A stretch of DNA of 64,000 nucleotides from Streptomyces sp. NBC_01460 (GCF_036227405.1 NZ_CP109473.1:4526001-4590000); one strand, 5' to 3'. Shown: positions 1 to 11,032, counted from the first letter of the stretch. Numbers and translations are program-made. The notes: generated by a model not told the origin, from the letters alone.

Positions 1-887
1 AGGGCCAGGTCCTCGTCGCTGAGCCGCAGGGTGCCGGCGGCCACGTTCTCGGCGAGGTGGTCCGGGTTGCCGGTGCCGGGGATGGCCAGGACGTGCGGTC
101 CCTGGTGGAGTGTCCAGGCCAGTCGTACCTGGGCGGGGGTCGCCCCGTGGTGGTGCGCGACGGTGAGCACCGCCTTGTCCTGGACGCCGCTCGCGCCGGA
201 CTCGCGACCCTCGCCGGCGATGGCGTAGAAGGGGACGAAGGCGATGCCCTGTTCGCCGCAGAAGCGCACGAAGGCATCGTCCTCCGCGGGGGAGCCGAGG
301 CCGTACGCGTTCTGTACGCAGACGACGGGGGCGATGGCCCGGGCCTCGGCGAGCTGCTCCGGTGACACGTTGGAGATGCCCAGGTGGCGGATGAGGCCGG
401 CTTCGCGGAGTTCGGCCAGGGCGCCGAAGTGCTCGGCCACCGGCTTGCTTCCGTGGCTCCTCGCGATGCGCAGGTTCACCACGTCCATGTGGTCACGGCC
501 GAGCTGGCGCAGGTTCTCCTCGACCTGCCCGCGCAGTTGCTCCGGTCTGGCCCATATCCATGAACCGGAAGGGTCCCGGCCCGGGCCGACCTTCGTGGTG
601 ATGACCAGATCGTCGGCGTAGGGGGCCAGTGCGCTGTTGATGAGCTCGTTGGCCGAGCGCAGCGGCGAGAAGTAGAAGGCGGCCGTGTCGATGTGGTTCA
701 CGCCGAGTTCGAGGGCGCGGCGCAGGACGGCCAGGGCGCGGTCGCGGTCGCCGGAGTCGCTGCGTCCGAACGCCGCGCCGTCCTGCGTCAGGCGCATCGA
801 GCCGAAGCCGATCCGGTTGACTGTCAGGTCGCCGAGCGTCCAGACGCCCGCGGCCGATGCGTTGATCGTTTCCGGTGATGAGGTCAT
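1..887 (-). CDS. Aldo/keto reductase family oxidoreductase (partial, C-terminus off the left edge)
   Basis: NAD(P)H-dependent TIM-barrel oxidoreductase. The ATG at 887 opens a frame that stays open to base 1, so the last residues are missing. Visible family features: the Asp/Tyr pair in DTAAFYFSP (about D67 and Y72), the Lys in ITTKVGPG (about K99), the GISNVSP strand, and a late IPGTGNPDHLAEN segment that normally binds the cofactor phosphate. The position that usually holds the catalytic His (…DLYxLH…) reads DVVNLR, so Arg replaces His. I believe this variant occurs in a subgroup of actinobacterial members, but activity cannot be assumed. Substrate unknown. It is probably a single gene: the next gene leftward-transcribed (stop 964) ends 76 nt upstream. 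Confidence 0.93.
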   Translation of the reverse strand, partial: MTSSPETINASAAGVWTLGDLTVNRIGFGSMRLTQDGAAFGRSDSGDRDRALAVLRRALELGVNHIDTAAFYFSPLRSANELINSALAPYADDLVITTKVGPGRDPSGSWIWARPEQLRGQVEENLRQLGRDHMDVVNLRIARSHGSKPVAEHFGALAELREAGLIRHLGISNVSPEQLAEARAIAPVVCVQNAYGLGSPAEDDAFVRFCGEQGIAFVPFYAIAGEGRESGASGVQDKAVLTVAHHHGATPAQVRLAWTLHQGPHVLAIPGTGNPDHLAENVAAGTLRLSDEDLA

Positions 888-963
888 TGCCGGATTGTTC
901 CATCGGCGGCGGTCCCGGGCCTGTGTTCCTGGGTACTCGACGATGTCCCCACTGACGGTCCGG

Positions 964-1500
964 CTACTTGATCAGAGCGTCCGCGGCAACGATGACCAGG
1001 CCGATGAGCATGTCCATGCCCCCCGCTCGGCACGAGGACGGCCAGCCGTGTCCGGCGGTGCGGGCGGCCCAGGTGCCGCAGCCGAACAGGGCGACGGTGT
1101 TGAACAGGAGCGCTGTGTCCACAGCCGTGGCTTCTGCCCACCACCCGGCTGCCGCGGCGAGCAGCATCCCCACGGTGGGCAGCACGGCGGCCAGCAGGGG
1201 CCACTCGGCCAGCACCAGCCGCAGCCTGCTCGGGGTGGCAGCCCCGTCGGCGGACGCACGCCGGGCGATGACGTGTGCGTACCCGTGGGCGGCGCCCGCT
1301 GCCAGCGCGGTGAGCACCACCCACAGTGCGTCCGGACCGGGGTCGGCCTCCTCGCCCGCCGGGTCCAGCGCGGCCACCAGGGCGCTGGCCAGCACCAGGC
1401 CGTAGACGACGCTGAACAGCGGCTGTTCCGGCAGTCGGTACCGCGGCGCCGGCCGCGGCGCTGCGTCCTTCCGGTGGACATGGTCGGCGCGGTCGGACAT
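964..1500 (-). CDS. Integral membrane protein of unknown function
   Basis: 178-residue protein with a charged N-terminus and about five hydrophobic stretches (for example FSVVYGLVLASALVAAL near residues 28-45, ALWVVLTALAAGAAHGYAHV near 58-78, LLAAVLPTVGMLLAAAAGWW near 100-120, and a hydrophobic C-terminal segment MLIGLVIVAADALI). It therefore probably sits in the cytoplasmic membrane. Start: ATG at 1500 with a GAGG sequence about 7 nt upstream. I recognise no catalytic motif and no family name. Codon use is typical of the genome. It lies between the aldo/keto reductase and the DUF3291 gene, all on the minus strand but separated by more than 75 nt, so no operon is implied. Confidence 0.85.
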   Translation of the reverse strand: MSDRADHVHRKDAAPRPAPRYRLPEQPLFSVVYGLVLASALVAALDPAGEEADPGPDALWVVLTALAAGAAHGYAHVIARRASADGAATPSRLRLVLAEWPLLAAVLPTVGMLLAAAAGWWAEATAVDTALLFNTVALFGCGTWAARTAGHGWPSSCRAGGMDMLIGLVIVAADALIK

Positions 1501-1619
1501 CGCATCGCCTCGGTGCGGGAAGAGGGCTGGGTCCGCACATACTCACCCGCGTGACGTCAGGACACGCGACGCGACGCGCTGAGGGTGTCAGGGTGCCGGT
1601 GTCCCGAGGGTCGAGTTCC

Positions 1620-2165
1620 TCAGCTCGCCGGAAGGCCGGGCTGCCGGCGCGGGATGTCCGTTCCTGCGGAGGGCTCCGGCGGCGACGCTGCCGGCAGGCC
1701 GGTCGGCGGCGGGTGCGGGGCCCGGAAGGTGAAGGCCTCGGGTCCTTCGCCCTTGGCGCGGATCAGCGCGATGCGGTCCATCGCCTCGGCCACGCCGGGG
1801 CGGTGTCCTGCGGGGACCCACCACATGGCGTGGTGGAACTCGGCGAGACGTTCGAACCATTCCCGGCGGCGCGTCAGCACCTTGAGGTGTGCGCTGCGGT
1901 ACGTGTAGTCCTGCAGCGCCTCGACCGACTCCCATACCGAGCAGTTGATCAGCAGCATGTCGTCGTCGTCCTCGGGGCGGAGGCTCGTGGAGTCGGCGCC
2001 GCCGTCGTCGACCATGCGCCAGACGAAGCCGGGGGCTCGGTCGGCCGCGGCGTTGATATCCGGGAGCTGCGCGACGAAATCGGACAGTTGAGGAGTGTCG
2101 AGCGGGGCGAGAATGCGCCCGACGTTGACCTGGGCGAGGTGGAAGTCGTTCACGGGGGCAAGCAT
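1620..2165 (-). CDS. DUF3291 family protein
   Basis: 181 residues. The N-terminal 150 match the DUF3291 pattern: HLAQVNVGRILAPLDTPQLSDFV at the start, PGFVWRM, a central NCSVWESVEALQDYTYRS segment, and HHAMWWVPAGHRPGVAEAMDR. These proteins have a dimeric alpha/beta-barrel-like fold, and their function is unknown. The tail after residue 155 is Pro-rich and probably disordered. The ATG at 2165 lies 37 nt downstream of the stop of the Cys-rich HTH regulator (2203-2865), so the two are probably co-transcribed, regulator first. No good Shine-Dalgarno precedes the ATG; an in-frame GTG five codons in is an alternative. Confidence 0.88.
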   Translation of the reverse strand: MLAPVNDFHLAQVNVGRILAPLDTPQLSDFVAQLPDINAAADRAPGFVWRMVDDGGADSTSLRPEDDDDMLLINCSVWESVEALQDYTYRSAHLKVLTRRREWFERLAEFHHAMWWVPAGHRPGVAEAMDRIALIRAKGEGPEAFTFRAPHPPPTGLPAASPPEPSAGTDIPRRQPGLPAS

Positions 2166-2202
2166 GCGCGCGCCAACTCTCTAAAGTCAACGATTTTTAT
2201 TT

Positions 2203-2865
2203 TTACAAAGCCTCCGGCGTCTCCAGTGCGACGCAGCACCCGTGGGGAAGCGGATCCATCGCCGCGCTCCATCCCTGGGCATCCGGCAGGCCGGCGAGCA
2301 GGCCCTGGATCCTGGCCAGGTTCATCCCGCAGATCAGGGCGGGGAACTGATCGGCCAGCGCATGGAACGGGCAGTTGTTCAGGCGCAGTTTCCCGTCGTC
2401 CGGGAACGGCTCGTAGCCGCATGCCCGCAGGGCTTCGACGGGATCGGTCCCGCCGTCCGAGGCGTCGCCCTCGGACTCTCCGGCCGTGCGTGCCGCTGCC
2501 TGCAGGGCCTCGTCGAGCCCGGCCTGCTCGACCACCTCGGCGAGGAGCCGGCTCGCCGCGTCGTAGGAGCGGGGCGGCACGGAGACCGTGTGCTCTCCCT
2601 CGGCCCGCCGGTACAGCTTCGAGGGCCGTCCCGCCCCCGGGCCGGTGCGCCCCGAGAGCCGCCGGAACGACACCTCCAGCAACCCGGCGTCGACCAGCTT
2701 GTCCAGGTGGAACGCGGCCAGTGAGCGGGAGATCCCGGCCGCCTCGGCCGCCGCGTCCCGTCCCACCTCGCCCGGTGTCCCGGTGACGTGTCGGTACAGT
2801 CCGCGCCGCACCGGATCGCCCAGCACGCCCAGCGCGTCGAGGGCGGAATCCTCACTGCTGTTCAT
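2203..2865 (-). CDS. Winged-helix transcriptional regulator with Cys-rich C-terminal domain
   Basis: 220 residues. Residues 1-90 form an ArsR-like winged helix (LGDPVRRGLYRHV; recognition region AAGISRSLAAFHLDKLVDAG; wing with GRPSKLYRR). The C-terminal half carries C149, NCPFH (C165, H168), LICGMN (C179) and GCC (C210, C211). Spaced Cys/His residues after a winged helix resemble Fe-S-sensing regulators such as SufR; metal or cluster binding is an inference. It is the first gene of a likely two-gene unit with DUF3291. The 72 nt between its start and the lyase stop at 2938 must hold its promoter. Confidence 0.87.
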   Translation of the reverse strand: MNSSEDSALDALGVLGDPVRRGLYRHVTGTPGEVGRDAAAEAAGISRSLAAFHLDKLVDAGLLEVSFRRLSGRTGPGAGRPSKLYRRAEGEHTVSVPPRSYDAASRLLAEVVEQAGLDEALQAAARTAGESEGDASDGGTDPVEALRACGYEPFPDDGKLRLNNCPFHALADQFPALICGMNLARIQGLLAGLPDAQGWSAAMDPLPHGCCVALETPEAL

Positions 2866-2937
2866 GGGGGCGATTCTATGACCAGCGACGATTGGTGATT
2901 CTGGCGACGGCGTTCGTCCGGGACCCGTGCGGCCCCG

Positions 2938-5520
2938 TCAGGACCCCTCGGCAAGGGTCGCCGTGAAGCTACGGCCGTAGGCCTGGTGGGTGGTGACGTC
3001 GACGCGGGTGCCGCCGGGGACGGGGTGGACGCGGACCCCGGCGTCGGCCGCCACGGGTCGCAGGGGCCTGCCGTGGAGCGTGACCGAGACGGTGCGCCGT
3101 GCCGTCGTGGGGTCGGACACCGCGACGGTGTACGTGCCGCTCGCGCTCCGGCGCAGCAGGACGGAGGCCGGACCGTCGATCGAGAGCCTGCCCGCCCGGT
3201 GGGTCCCCGGGGTGAAGGCGTTCGCGGCGGTGATGCCGAGGTGCGTGTGTGCCGCGGCGTGGAGGCGGACCGTGTGGGACAGGACGGAGAGCGGGCCGTG
3301 GGCGTAGGAGGCCAGCTGCCGTGCGGAGGCGTTCGGGACGAGGGCGTACGCCATGGAGGCGGGCCGTTCACGGGCGGACTGCTCGTAGGACAGTGTGAAG
3401 ACCTGCTTGGTCACCGCTGTGTCCGCGTTGGCGAGACGGACGAGGCGCCGGCTCCGGGTGACCGTGTCGAGGGTGACGACCGGCGGTGGGCCGGACAGGA
3501 AGACGTACCCGACCGCGGTGCGGTTGCTGTCGTCGGCGTACCGCAGCCAGGCCGGAGGGGCGGACCCGGTCCTCCGCCAGGGCGACCCGTCGCGGAGGCC
3601 GCCCGTGAGGGTGACGGGGGCGGAGGGGCCCGCGATGCGGCTGTCGACCGTCGTGGTCACCGCGCGGCCGGCCAGGCCGGTCACACCCGACGCGAGGACG
3701 AGGATCTCGTCGTCGAACATGAACCACGACTTGGTGGCCGCCGCAGCGGCGTAGGCGACGAAGTCGTCGGGCAGCGCGCCGGCCTGCTGGGCTGCGTACG
3801 CGGCGTCGTCGGACTGGACGAGACCGGCGGCCCCGTAGGCGCCGAGGCGGACGCCGCCGGAGAACGGGTGGGTGGCGCGGGGGAAGTAGACGTAGGTGTT
3901 CTGCGACTCGGAGGACGAGGTGAAGCCGCGTTCGGGGTTGTCGTACCAGAGGGTGCCGTAGAGCTCGGGGACGGTGCGGCGCGTCTCCACGGGAGCGGTG
4001 ACTCCTGCGAGGCGGTGGGGCGGGACGGCGGTGAAGTAGTCGATGCCGAACGCCTCCCGCTGGTCCGCGCCGGAGAGGTAGAGGTAGTGGGCGCCGGTGC
4101 CCTGGAACCACGGCATCAGGTTTTCGCCACTCATGTACTCGTACATGCTGACGCGCGTGGAGCTGCGGGCGAGCGCGAAGGAGTAGCCGGGCCTGCGGTG
4201 GACGGTCCGGTCCATGGCGTTGAACGCGGCGTGGGAGGAGGCGGCGGCGAGGTCCCTGGCGGGCCCGGGGGTGTTCACGATGTCGGCGTAGCGGGCGATG
4301 CTCACGGGGGAGACGAAGGACGTCGGGTCGACGCCCGCCTTCGACGTCTGCCGGACGTGTCTGACGTAGCTCTCCAGGGCTTCGGCGTCGCTGCCGGACG
4401 TGTGCGAGGAGAGGTCGACGACGGCCTCCACGACGGCGGTCACGTCCGCGTAGCCGGTGCCCGGGCGGGAGACGGCGCGGCCCTTGACGGCCTCCATCAT
4501 CCAGCCCTCGTGGATCAGCGGGGCGAAGCCGTCGGCGACCCAGCCCTGTACGACGCCGGTGAGGGTGGAGTCGGGCACGTAGCCGGTGCCGTCGAGGATC
4601 TTGACGGTCTGGACGATCCGGGTGAGAAGCCCCTTGCCGTAGGACCCGGTGTACGCGACGGAGGCGTGCTGGACGAAGGACCCGTCGGCGTAGAAGCCGT
4701 CGGTGACGCCGTGCTGCGGCCGGTAGGGGTCGACCGTCGCGAAGACGGTCAGCTGGTCGGCCAGGGCCTTCGTGATGCGCGTGTCGTCGCCGAGCAGGGC
4801 GCCCTGGAGGATTCGGTTCGTCGTGATGTCGGCGAGATTGGCGCCCGTGTGGAAGCGCGAGTCGAGATCGACGTCGCCGTCCTTGCCGTTGCGGAGGTAC
4901 GCGTCCATGGAGGCGATGTAGGCCGCTGTGAGGTCCGGCCGGTACGCCTCGACCTCGTCCCTGAGGAGGACCAGGGTCTTGGTCACGTAGGACGGGATCC
5001 CGATCTCCCAGTGGAACCAGTTGCCGTAGTAGCCCTTCGACTGGTCGCCGAACCAGCCGTCGTGGAGGCGGGCCAGGCCGTCGACGACCCGGCGCCGGAC
5101 CGCTGTGGTGTCGCGCGGGGCGGAGGCGTCCTCGGTGCCGGGGAGGCAGGTGGCGAGGGCCGTCTCGTAGAGGTACTGGTACGACGTGCTCAGGTTGGGG
5201 TCGCTCGTGCCGAGGGGGACGCCCGCGAAGAGCTCGTCCGTCCCCGCGCCGTCCATCGCGGCGAGCCGGGCGTCCGCCGTCGCCCGCAGCGAGGCGAGCT
5301 TCGGGGCCACCTCGGGGCGGGTGTTGGATCCGGCGGTGCCGGCGAATATCGCGACCGTGTTGCGGAGCAGGATCGCCGCGGCCTCGTCCGGGGACGCCGG
5401 GGCACCCGGGGCGGCGGACTGACCCTGCCGGGACGACGCCTCGGCGCGCAGCCCCTGGGACATCGCCCAGAGCGCGGCTGCGGGGATCACGGACAGTGCG
5501 GAACGACGCGAGAGATCCAC
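2938..5520 (-). CDS. Secreted polysaccharide lyase family 8 (hyaluronate/chondroitin/xanthan lyase type)
   Basis: 860 residues from a GTG at 5520, chosen because GGAG lies 7 nt upstream; earlier in-frame starts at 5526 and 5577 lack spacing. The N-terminus (LSRRSALSVIPAAALWAMS) looks like a twin-arginine signal peptide, so the enzyme is exported. An alpha/alpha toroid follows, with YYGNWFHWEIGIP. The catalytic triad of PL8 lyases is visible: Asn in TGANLAD (about N228), His in FVQHASVAY (about H285), and Tyr nine residues later in TGSYGKG (about Y294); that spacing matches characterised PL8 enzymes. Beta-sandwich domains fill the C-terminal half. It cleaves uronic-acid-containing polysaccharides by beta-elimination; which polymer cannot be told from sequence. 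Stand-alone gene, divergent from the UvrA-like gene. Confidence 0.93.
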   Translation of the reverse strand: MDLSRRSALSVIPAAALWAMSQGLRAEASSRQGQSAAPGAPASPDEAAAILLRNTVAIFAGTAGSNTRPEVAPKLASLRATADARLAAMDGAGTDELFAGVPLGTSDPNLSTSYQYLYETALATCLPGTEDASAPRDTTAVRRRVVDGLARLHDGWFGDQSKGYYGNWFHWEIGIPSYVTKTLVLLRDEVEAYRPDLTAAYIASMDAYLRNGKDGDVDLDSRFHTGANLADITTNRILQGALLGDDTRITKALADQLTVFATVDPYRPQHGVTDGFYADGSFVQHASVAYTGSYGKGLLTRIVQTVKILDGTGYVPDSTLTGVVQGWVADGFAPLIHEGWMMEAVKGRAVSRPGTGYADVTAVVEAVVDLSSHTSGSDAEALESYVRHVRQTSKAGVDPTSFVSPVSIARYADIVNTPGPARDLAAASSHAAFNAMDRTVHRRPGYSFALARSSTRVSMYEYMSGENLMPWFQGTGAHYLYLSGADQREAFGIDYFTAVPPHRLAGVTAPVETRRTVPELYGTLWYDNPERGFTSSSESQNTYVYFPRATHPFSGGVRLGAYGAAGLVQSDDAAYAAQQAGALPDDFVAYAAAAATKSWFMFDDEILVLASGVTGLAGRAVTTTVDSRIAGPSAPVTLTGGLRDGSPWRRTGSAPPAWLRYADDSNRTAVGYVFLSGPPPVVTLDTVTRSRRLVRLANADTAVTKQVFTLSYEQSARERPASMAYALVPNASARQLASYAHGPLSVLSHTVRLHAAAHTHLGITAANAFTPGTHRAGRLSIDGPASVLLRRSASGTYTVAVSDPTTARRTVSVTLHGRPLRPVAADAGVRVHPVPGGTRVDVTTHQAYGRSFTATLAEGS

Positions 5521-5638
5521 CAGCACGCTCCAAAGCCCGTAGGGTAAGCGCTTGTTGCCCTCGGTCCAGCCAAGCAACGGGGCGGCGCCGGTGTCAACGG
5601 CCGGGGGCGTTGTCAGTGGCCTCGATTACGGTCGACGC

Positions 5639-7912
<2,274 letters not shown>

Positions 7913-7956
7913 CGGCGGCGGGTCCGGGCCTGGGAGCCGTGGAGGGGTGACCTCCG

Positions 7957-8379
7957 TCAGCGCGCGGCGAGCCGGTCCATCAGGGCGGCGCTGCGTGCCA
8001 GCACCTCACGCTCCTCGCCGGTGAGCTCGAGCTCGATGGCCTGGGCGAGCCACCCCGCCCTGCGCCCGCGCTCCGCCTCCAGCGCGGTCCGTCCCGCGGG
8101 CGAGAGCTCCACGAGGGACTTACGGCCGTCCGTGGGGTGCGCCCGGCGGACGACGAGCCCTTGATCCATGAGCAGCCCGACCGCGCGGGCCATGGACTGG
8201 GGCCGCACGCGCTGGTCCGCCGCCAGGTCGCTGGTGGTCATGGCCCCGTCGCGATCGAGGGTGCCGAGCACGGAGACCTGGCCGAGCGGGATCCGGTCCT
8301 CGTGCTTCACGCGCCGCGTGAGCTTGCCCATCGCGGTACGCAGTTCGGTGGCGACGGCGGCGGGATCCGGGGAGGGCAT
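7957..8379 (-). CDS. MarR family transcriptional regulator
   Basis: 140 residues. Typical MarR layout: helical dimerisation N-terminus, winged HTH (MTTSDLAADQRVRPQSMARAV then LMDQGLVVRRAHPTDGRKSLVELSPAG, including the D-x-R wing motif), and a C-terminal helix. It is a ligand-responsive dimeric repressor by family. Start set at MPSPDPAAV; a frame-compatible ATG at 8418 would add 13 residues but lies inside the upstream repeat array. It is divergent from the enolase gene, and the 190 nt between them contain seven 13-nt repeats, a plausible operator region for this protein. Confidence 0.92.
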   Translation of the reverse strand: MPSPDPAAVATELRTAMGKLTRRVKHEDRIPLGQVSVLGTLDRDGAMTTSDLAADQRVRPQSMARAVGLLMDQGLVVRRAHPTDGRKSLVELSPAGRTALEAERGRRAGWLAQAIELELTGEEREVLARSAALMDRLAAR

Positions 8380-8410
8380 AGGCAACTTTAACCGGTGGTC
8401 CCCAGCGAAG

Positions 8411-8497
8411 CTGCGCACCTCATCTGCACAGCCAAGCTGAACAGCTCAACTGAACAGCCGAACTGAACAGCGCAACTGAACAGCATTGCTGTAGAGT
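8411..8497. repeat. 13-bp tandem repeat array between marR and enolase genes
   Basis: Four perfect copies of CTGAACAGC begin at 8437, 8450, 8463 and 8476, each exactly 13 nt apart. Degenerate copies continue the phase on both sides: CTGCACAGC at 8424 (8/9), CTGCGCACC at 8411 (6/9) and CTGTAGAGT at 8489 (6/9). The array fills much of the divergent marR-eno intergenic region, so it may bind the MarR protein or another regulator, or simply be a microsatellite-like expansion. Confidence 0.85.
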
Positions 8498-8568
8498 CGC
8501 CGTTGTCGCGGCACGCGCCAGCGTTGTCGCAGCAGGGCCGCGGCGTGCGTCAACGCGAAGGACCTCCC

Positions 8569-9870
8569 ATGGCTTCCACGTCGGTCGAGTCCACCGTCAT
8601 CCAGTCCGTCACGGCCCGCAGGGTTCTCGACAGCCGGGGCAACCCCACCGTCGAGGCCGATGTCCTCCTCGCCGACGGATCCCTCGGCCGTGCCGCCGTC
8701 CCCTCCGGTGCCTCCACCGGAGCGCGGGAGGCCGTGGAGCTGCGGGACGGGGACGCGGGGCGCTGGCACGGCAAGGGCGTCGACCGGGCCGTCGCCCACG
8801 TCAACGGCGAGATCGCCTCCGTGGTGGTCGGGCGTGATGCCGACGATCAGGCGGGACTCGATGCCGCGCTCGTCGCGCTCGACGGCACGACCGACAAGTC
8901 CCGGCTCGGCGCCAACGCCCTCCTCGGCGTCTCCCTCGCTGCCGCGAAGGCCGCTGCGGCGGCCCACCGCCAGCCGCTCTACCGCTACCTCGGCGGCGCC
9001 GACGCGCGCCTTCTTCCGCTGCCGATGATGAACATCGTCAACGGCGGCGCCCACGCCGACAACCCGCTGGACTTCCAGGAGTTCATGATCGCTCCGATCG
9101 GTGCGGAGACCTTCGTGGAAGCCGTCCGTATGGGCTCCGAGATCTTCCACACGCTCCGCCGCGACCTGCTGTCCGCCGGGCACTCGACGGGCGTCGGCGA
9201 CGAGGGTGGCTTCGCCCCGGCGCTCCGCACCGCCGAGGAGGCGCTCGACTTCGTCATGAAGGCCGTCGAGCGCACCGGTTACCGGCCCGGCACGGACATA
9301 GGCCTGGTCATGGACCCCGCCTCGTCGGAGTTCTTCCACGACGGTGCGTACGTGTACGCCGGGGAGGGCGTGCGCCGTACGCCTACCGAGCAGGCCGACT
9401 ACCTGGCCGAGCTGATCGACGCGTACCCGATCGTCTCCATCGAGGACCCGATGGCGGAGGACGACCTGGACGGCTGGCGGGAGCTGACCGCCCGTGTCGG
9501 CGACCGCTGCCAGCTCACCGGCGACGACGTGTTCTGCACCGACGAGAAGCTGCTGCGCGAGGGCATCCGCACCGGTGTCGGCAACTCGGTCCTGGTCAAG
9601 GTCAACCAGATCGGCACCCTGACCGAAGCCCTCGCCACGGTCGCCACCGCGCACCGCGCGGGCTGGACCGTCGTCATGTCGCACCGCTCCGGCGAGACCG
9701 AGGACACCACCATCGCCGACCTTGCGGTGGCGACGGGCTGCGGTCAGATCAAGACCGGCTCGCTGTCCCGGTCCGACCGCACCGCGAAGTACAACCAGCT
9801 CATCAGGATCGAGGAGGAGCTGGGCGCGTCCGCGCGGTACGCGGGCGGAGCGGTGCTCGCCCGCGCCTGA
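8569..9870 (+). CDS. eno: Enolase (phosphopyruvate hydratase)
   Basis: 433 residues, normal family length. Converts 2-phosphoglycerate to phosphoenolpyruvate in glycolysis. All signature segments are present: [59 protein letters not shown] (metal-binding acids), [18 protein letters not shown] (catalytic Lys), [10 protein letters not shown] and the C-terminal [18 protein letters not shown]. Start ATG at 8569 with GAAGGA about 7 nt upstream. The usual actinobacterial housekeeping eno lies next to divIC, so this copy beside marR and a UvrA-like gene is probably a second, accessory enolase; that is inference. It is divergent from marR across the 13-bp repeat array. Confidence 0.95.
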   Translation: MASTSVESTVIQSVTARRVLDSRGNPTVEADVLLADGSLGRAAVPSGASTGAREAVELRDGDAGRWHGKGVDRAVAHVNGEIASVVVGRDADDQAGLDAALVALDGTTDKSRLGANALLGVSLAAAKAAAAAHRQPLYRYLGGADARLLPLPMMNIVNGGAHADNPLDFQEFMIAPIGAETFVEAVRMGSEIFHTLRRDLLSAGHSTGVGDEGGFAPALRTAEEALDFVMKAVERTGYRPGTDIGLVMDPASSEFFHDGAYVYAGEGVRRTPTEQADYLAELIDAYPIVSIEDPMAEDDLDGWRELTARVGDRCQLTGDDVFCTDEKLLREGIRTGVGNSVLVKVNQIGTLTEALATVATAHRAGWTVVMSHRSGETEDTTIADLAVATGCGQIKTGSLSRSDRTAKYNQLIRIEEELGASARYAGGAVLARA

Positions 9871-9891
9871 CCGCTGCGGCGGTCGCTCCAC

Positions 9892-9932
9892 CGGGGACAC
9901 CTGTCCTGGCGCGCCGGGACGGGTGTTCCCCG
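9892..9932 (+). terminator. Candidate terminator of the enolase gene
   Basis: Imperfect stem-loop: left arm 9892-9906 (CGGGGACACCTGTCC) pairs with right arm 9917-9932 (GGACGGGTGTTCCCCG), with small mismatches and a 10-nt loop. It begins 21 nt after the enolase stop. There is no U-run, which is usual in Streptomyces. Confidence 0.5.
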
Positions 9933-10001
9933 TCCCGTCGGTTCTAGGGGCATCGGCCCCCGCCTGACGGTTGACGGCCGCACGCCTGGGATTCTGTCGG
10001 G

Positions 10002-10468
10002 ATGGATTCATTCACGGCCCGGCTGGACGGCGCCTGGGAGTGGTGGTCGGCCGCCGTCGACGAGGCGCAGGAGGGGAGCTGGGTTCGTGATCCCGTGGAG
10101 CGGCAGGGGTGGCGGACATCATGGCCGCGACCAACGCCCTGAACGACGGCCGGCCGGCGCCCTTCACCGAGGACTCGTGGCACGTACGGATCGGGCGGAT
10201 CGCCAACTGGGCCGGGGTGCTCCGGCTTGCCGCGCGAGCAGGCGGGTGGGAACTCCAGCCTGTCGTCGGGCGCCGTCCTTCTACACCTGCGGGTATGGCC
10301 GAGCTGCTCTCCGGCATCTATGCGATCGGCGAGCAGGGCGAGACGTGGATGAAGGAGCTCCTTCGGGAGAGCCGGGTGCCGTCGGAGAGCGAGATCGGCC
10401 AGGCCGAGGGGTTCCTGACAGGGCCCGGGTCCATGGAGGATCTTGAGCTGTTCTTCTACGACAGCTGA
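10002..10468 (+). pseudogene. Hypothetical protein gene with an apparent single-base frameshift
   Basis: The frame from ATG 10002 encodes MDSFTARLDGAWEWWSAAVD…VRDPVERQG and is soon lost at a TGA near 10139. A second frame, open from a GTG at 10109, continues VADIMAATNALNDG…MEDLELFFYDS to the stop at 10466-10468. Adding one G to the GGGG run at 10106-10109 joins the two without a gap (…ERQG-VADIMAA…) into one protein of about 155 residues. So either the gene is broken, the run was miscounted in sequencing, or translation begins at GTG 10109 and gives a 119-residue product. No family recognised. Confidence 0.7.
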
Positions 10469-10590
10469 CAGCCGTCTCCGTGCGGTCGGCATCGCGCCCG
10501 TCCGAGCGCGTGGTCCTCGGACCGACCGGCGCCGGTCCAAGAGGCACGCTTCGGGTCAGGAGTGCCCGTATCTCCGCATCCCCGATGCGG

Positions 10591-10992
10591 TCACCGGGCG
10601 ATCTCCCAGATGTGGCCGCCGGGGTCGCGGAAACTGGCCGTGCGGATGCCCCACGGCCGGTCCATCGGGCCGTTCAGCAGCGTCACGCCCCGGGCGGCCA
10701 ACTCCTCGCACATGGCGTCCACGTCGTCCACCGGCAGGGTGAACTGCATGCGGGACCCGACGTCGGGGCCGGCGACGCGTGCGGGTGCGATGAGGCCGGG
10801 GGCCTCGGTGACCCTCAGCAGATTGATGACGGTGTCGCCGAAGCCGAACACCGCAGAGTTGCTGTCCTCGAAAACCACGGGCAGTCCGAAGACCTCACCG
10901 TAGAAAGCCTTGGTGGCGTCCAGGTCCTCGACGAACAGGGTGATGGCGCTGATGCCCGGAGGCCATGAGGACGCGTTCGCTTCGTCGGTCAC
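10591..10992 (-). CDS. VOC (glyoxalase/bleomycin resistance/dioxygenase) family protein
   Basis: 133 residues forming one VOC unit: ISAITLFVEDLDATKAFYGEVFGLPVVFE at the N-terminus and a second beta-alpha-beta repeat beginning MQFTLPVDDVDAMCEELAARGV, ending RTASFRDPGGHIWEIAR. The FRDPGGHIWE motif supplies the usual metal-ligand Glu. Members are metalloenzymes or drug-binding proteins; the substrate cannot be told here. Start ATG at 10992. It is flanked by unrelated genes, and a small palindrome (GACCGGCGCCGGTC, 10524-10537) lies beyond its stop and could act as a terminator. Confidence 0.9.
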   Translation of the reverse strand: MTDEANASSWPPGISAITLFVEDLDATKAFYGEVFGLPVVFEDSNSAVFGFGDTVINLLRVTEAPGLIAPARVAGPDVGSRMQFTLPVDDVDAMCEELAARGVTLLNGPMDRPWGIRTASFRDPGGHIWEIAR

Positions 10993-11032
10993 AGCTCCAG
11001 ATGATCTCGCCCAGGGGTCGTGCTGGGAACAG

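Noticed and set aside
8503..8568. 22-residue N-terminal extension of enolase
   Set aside because: Homology starts at residue 1 from ATG 8569, which has GAAGGA upstream.
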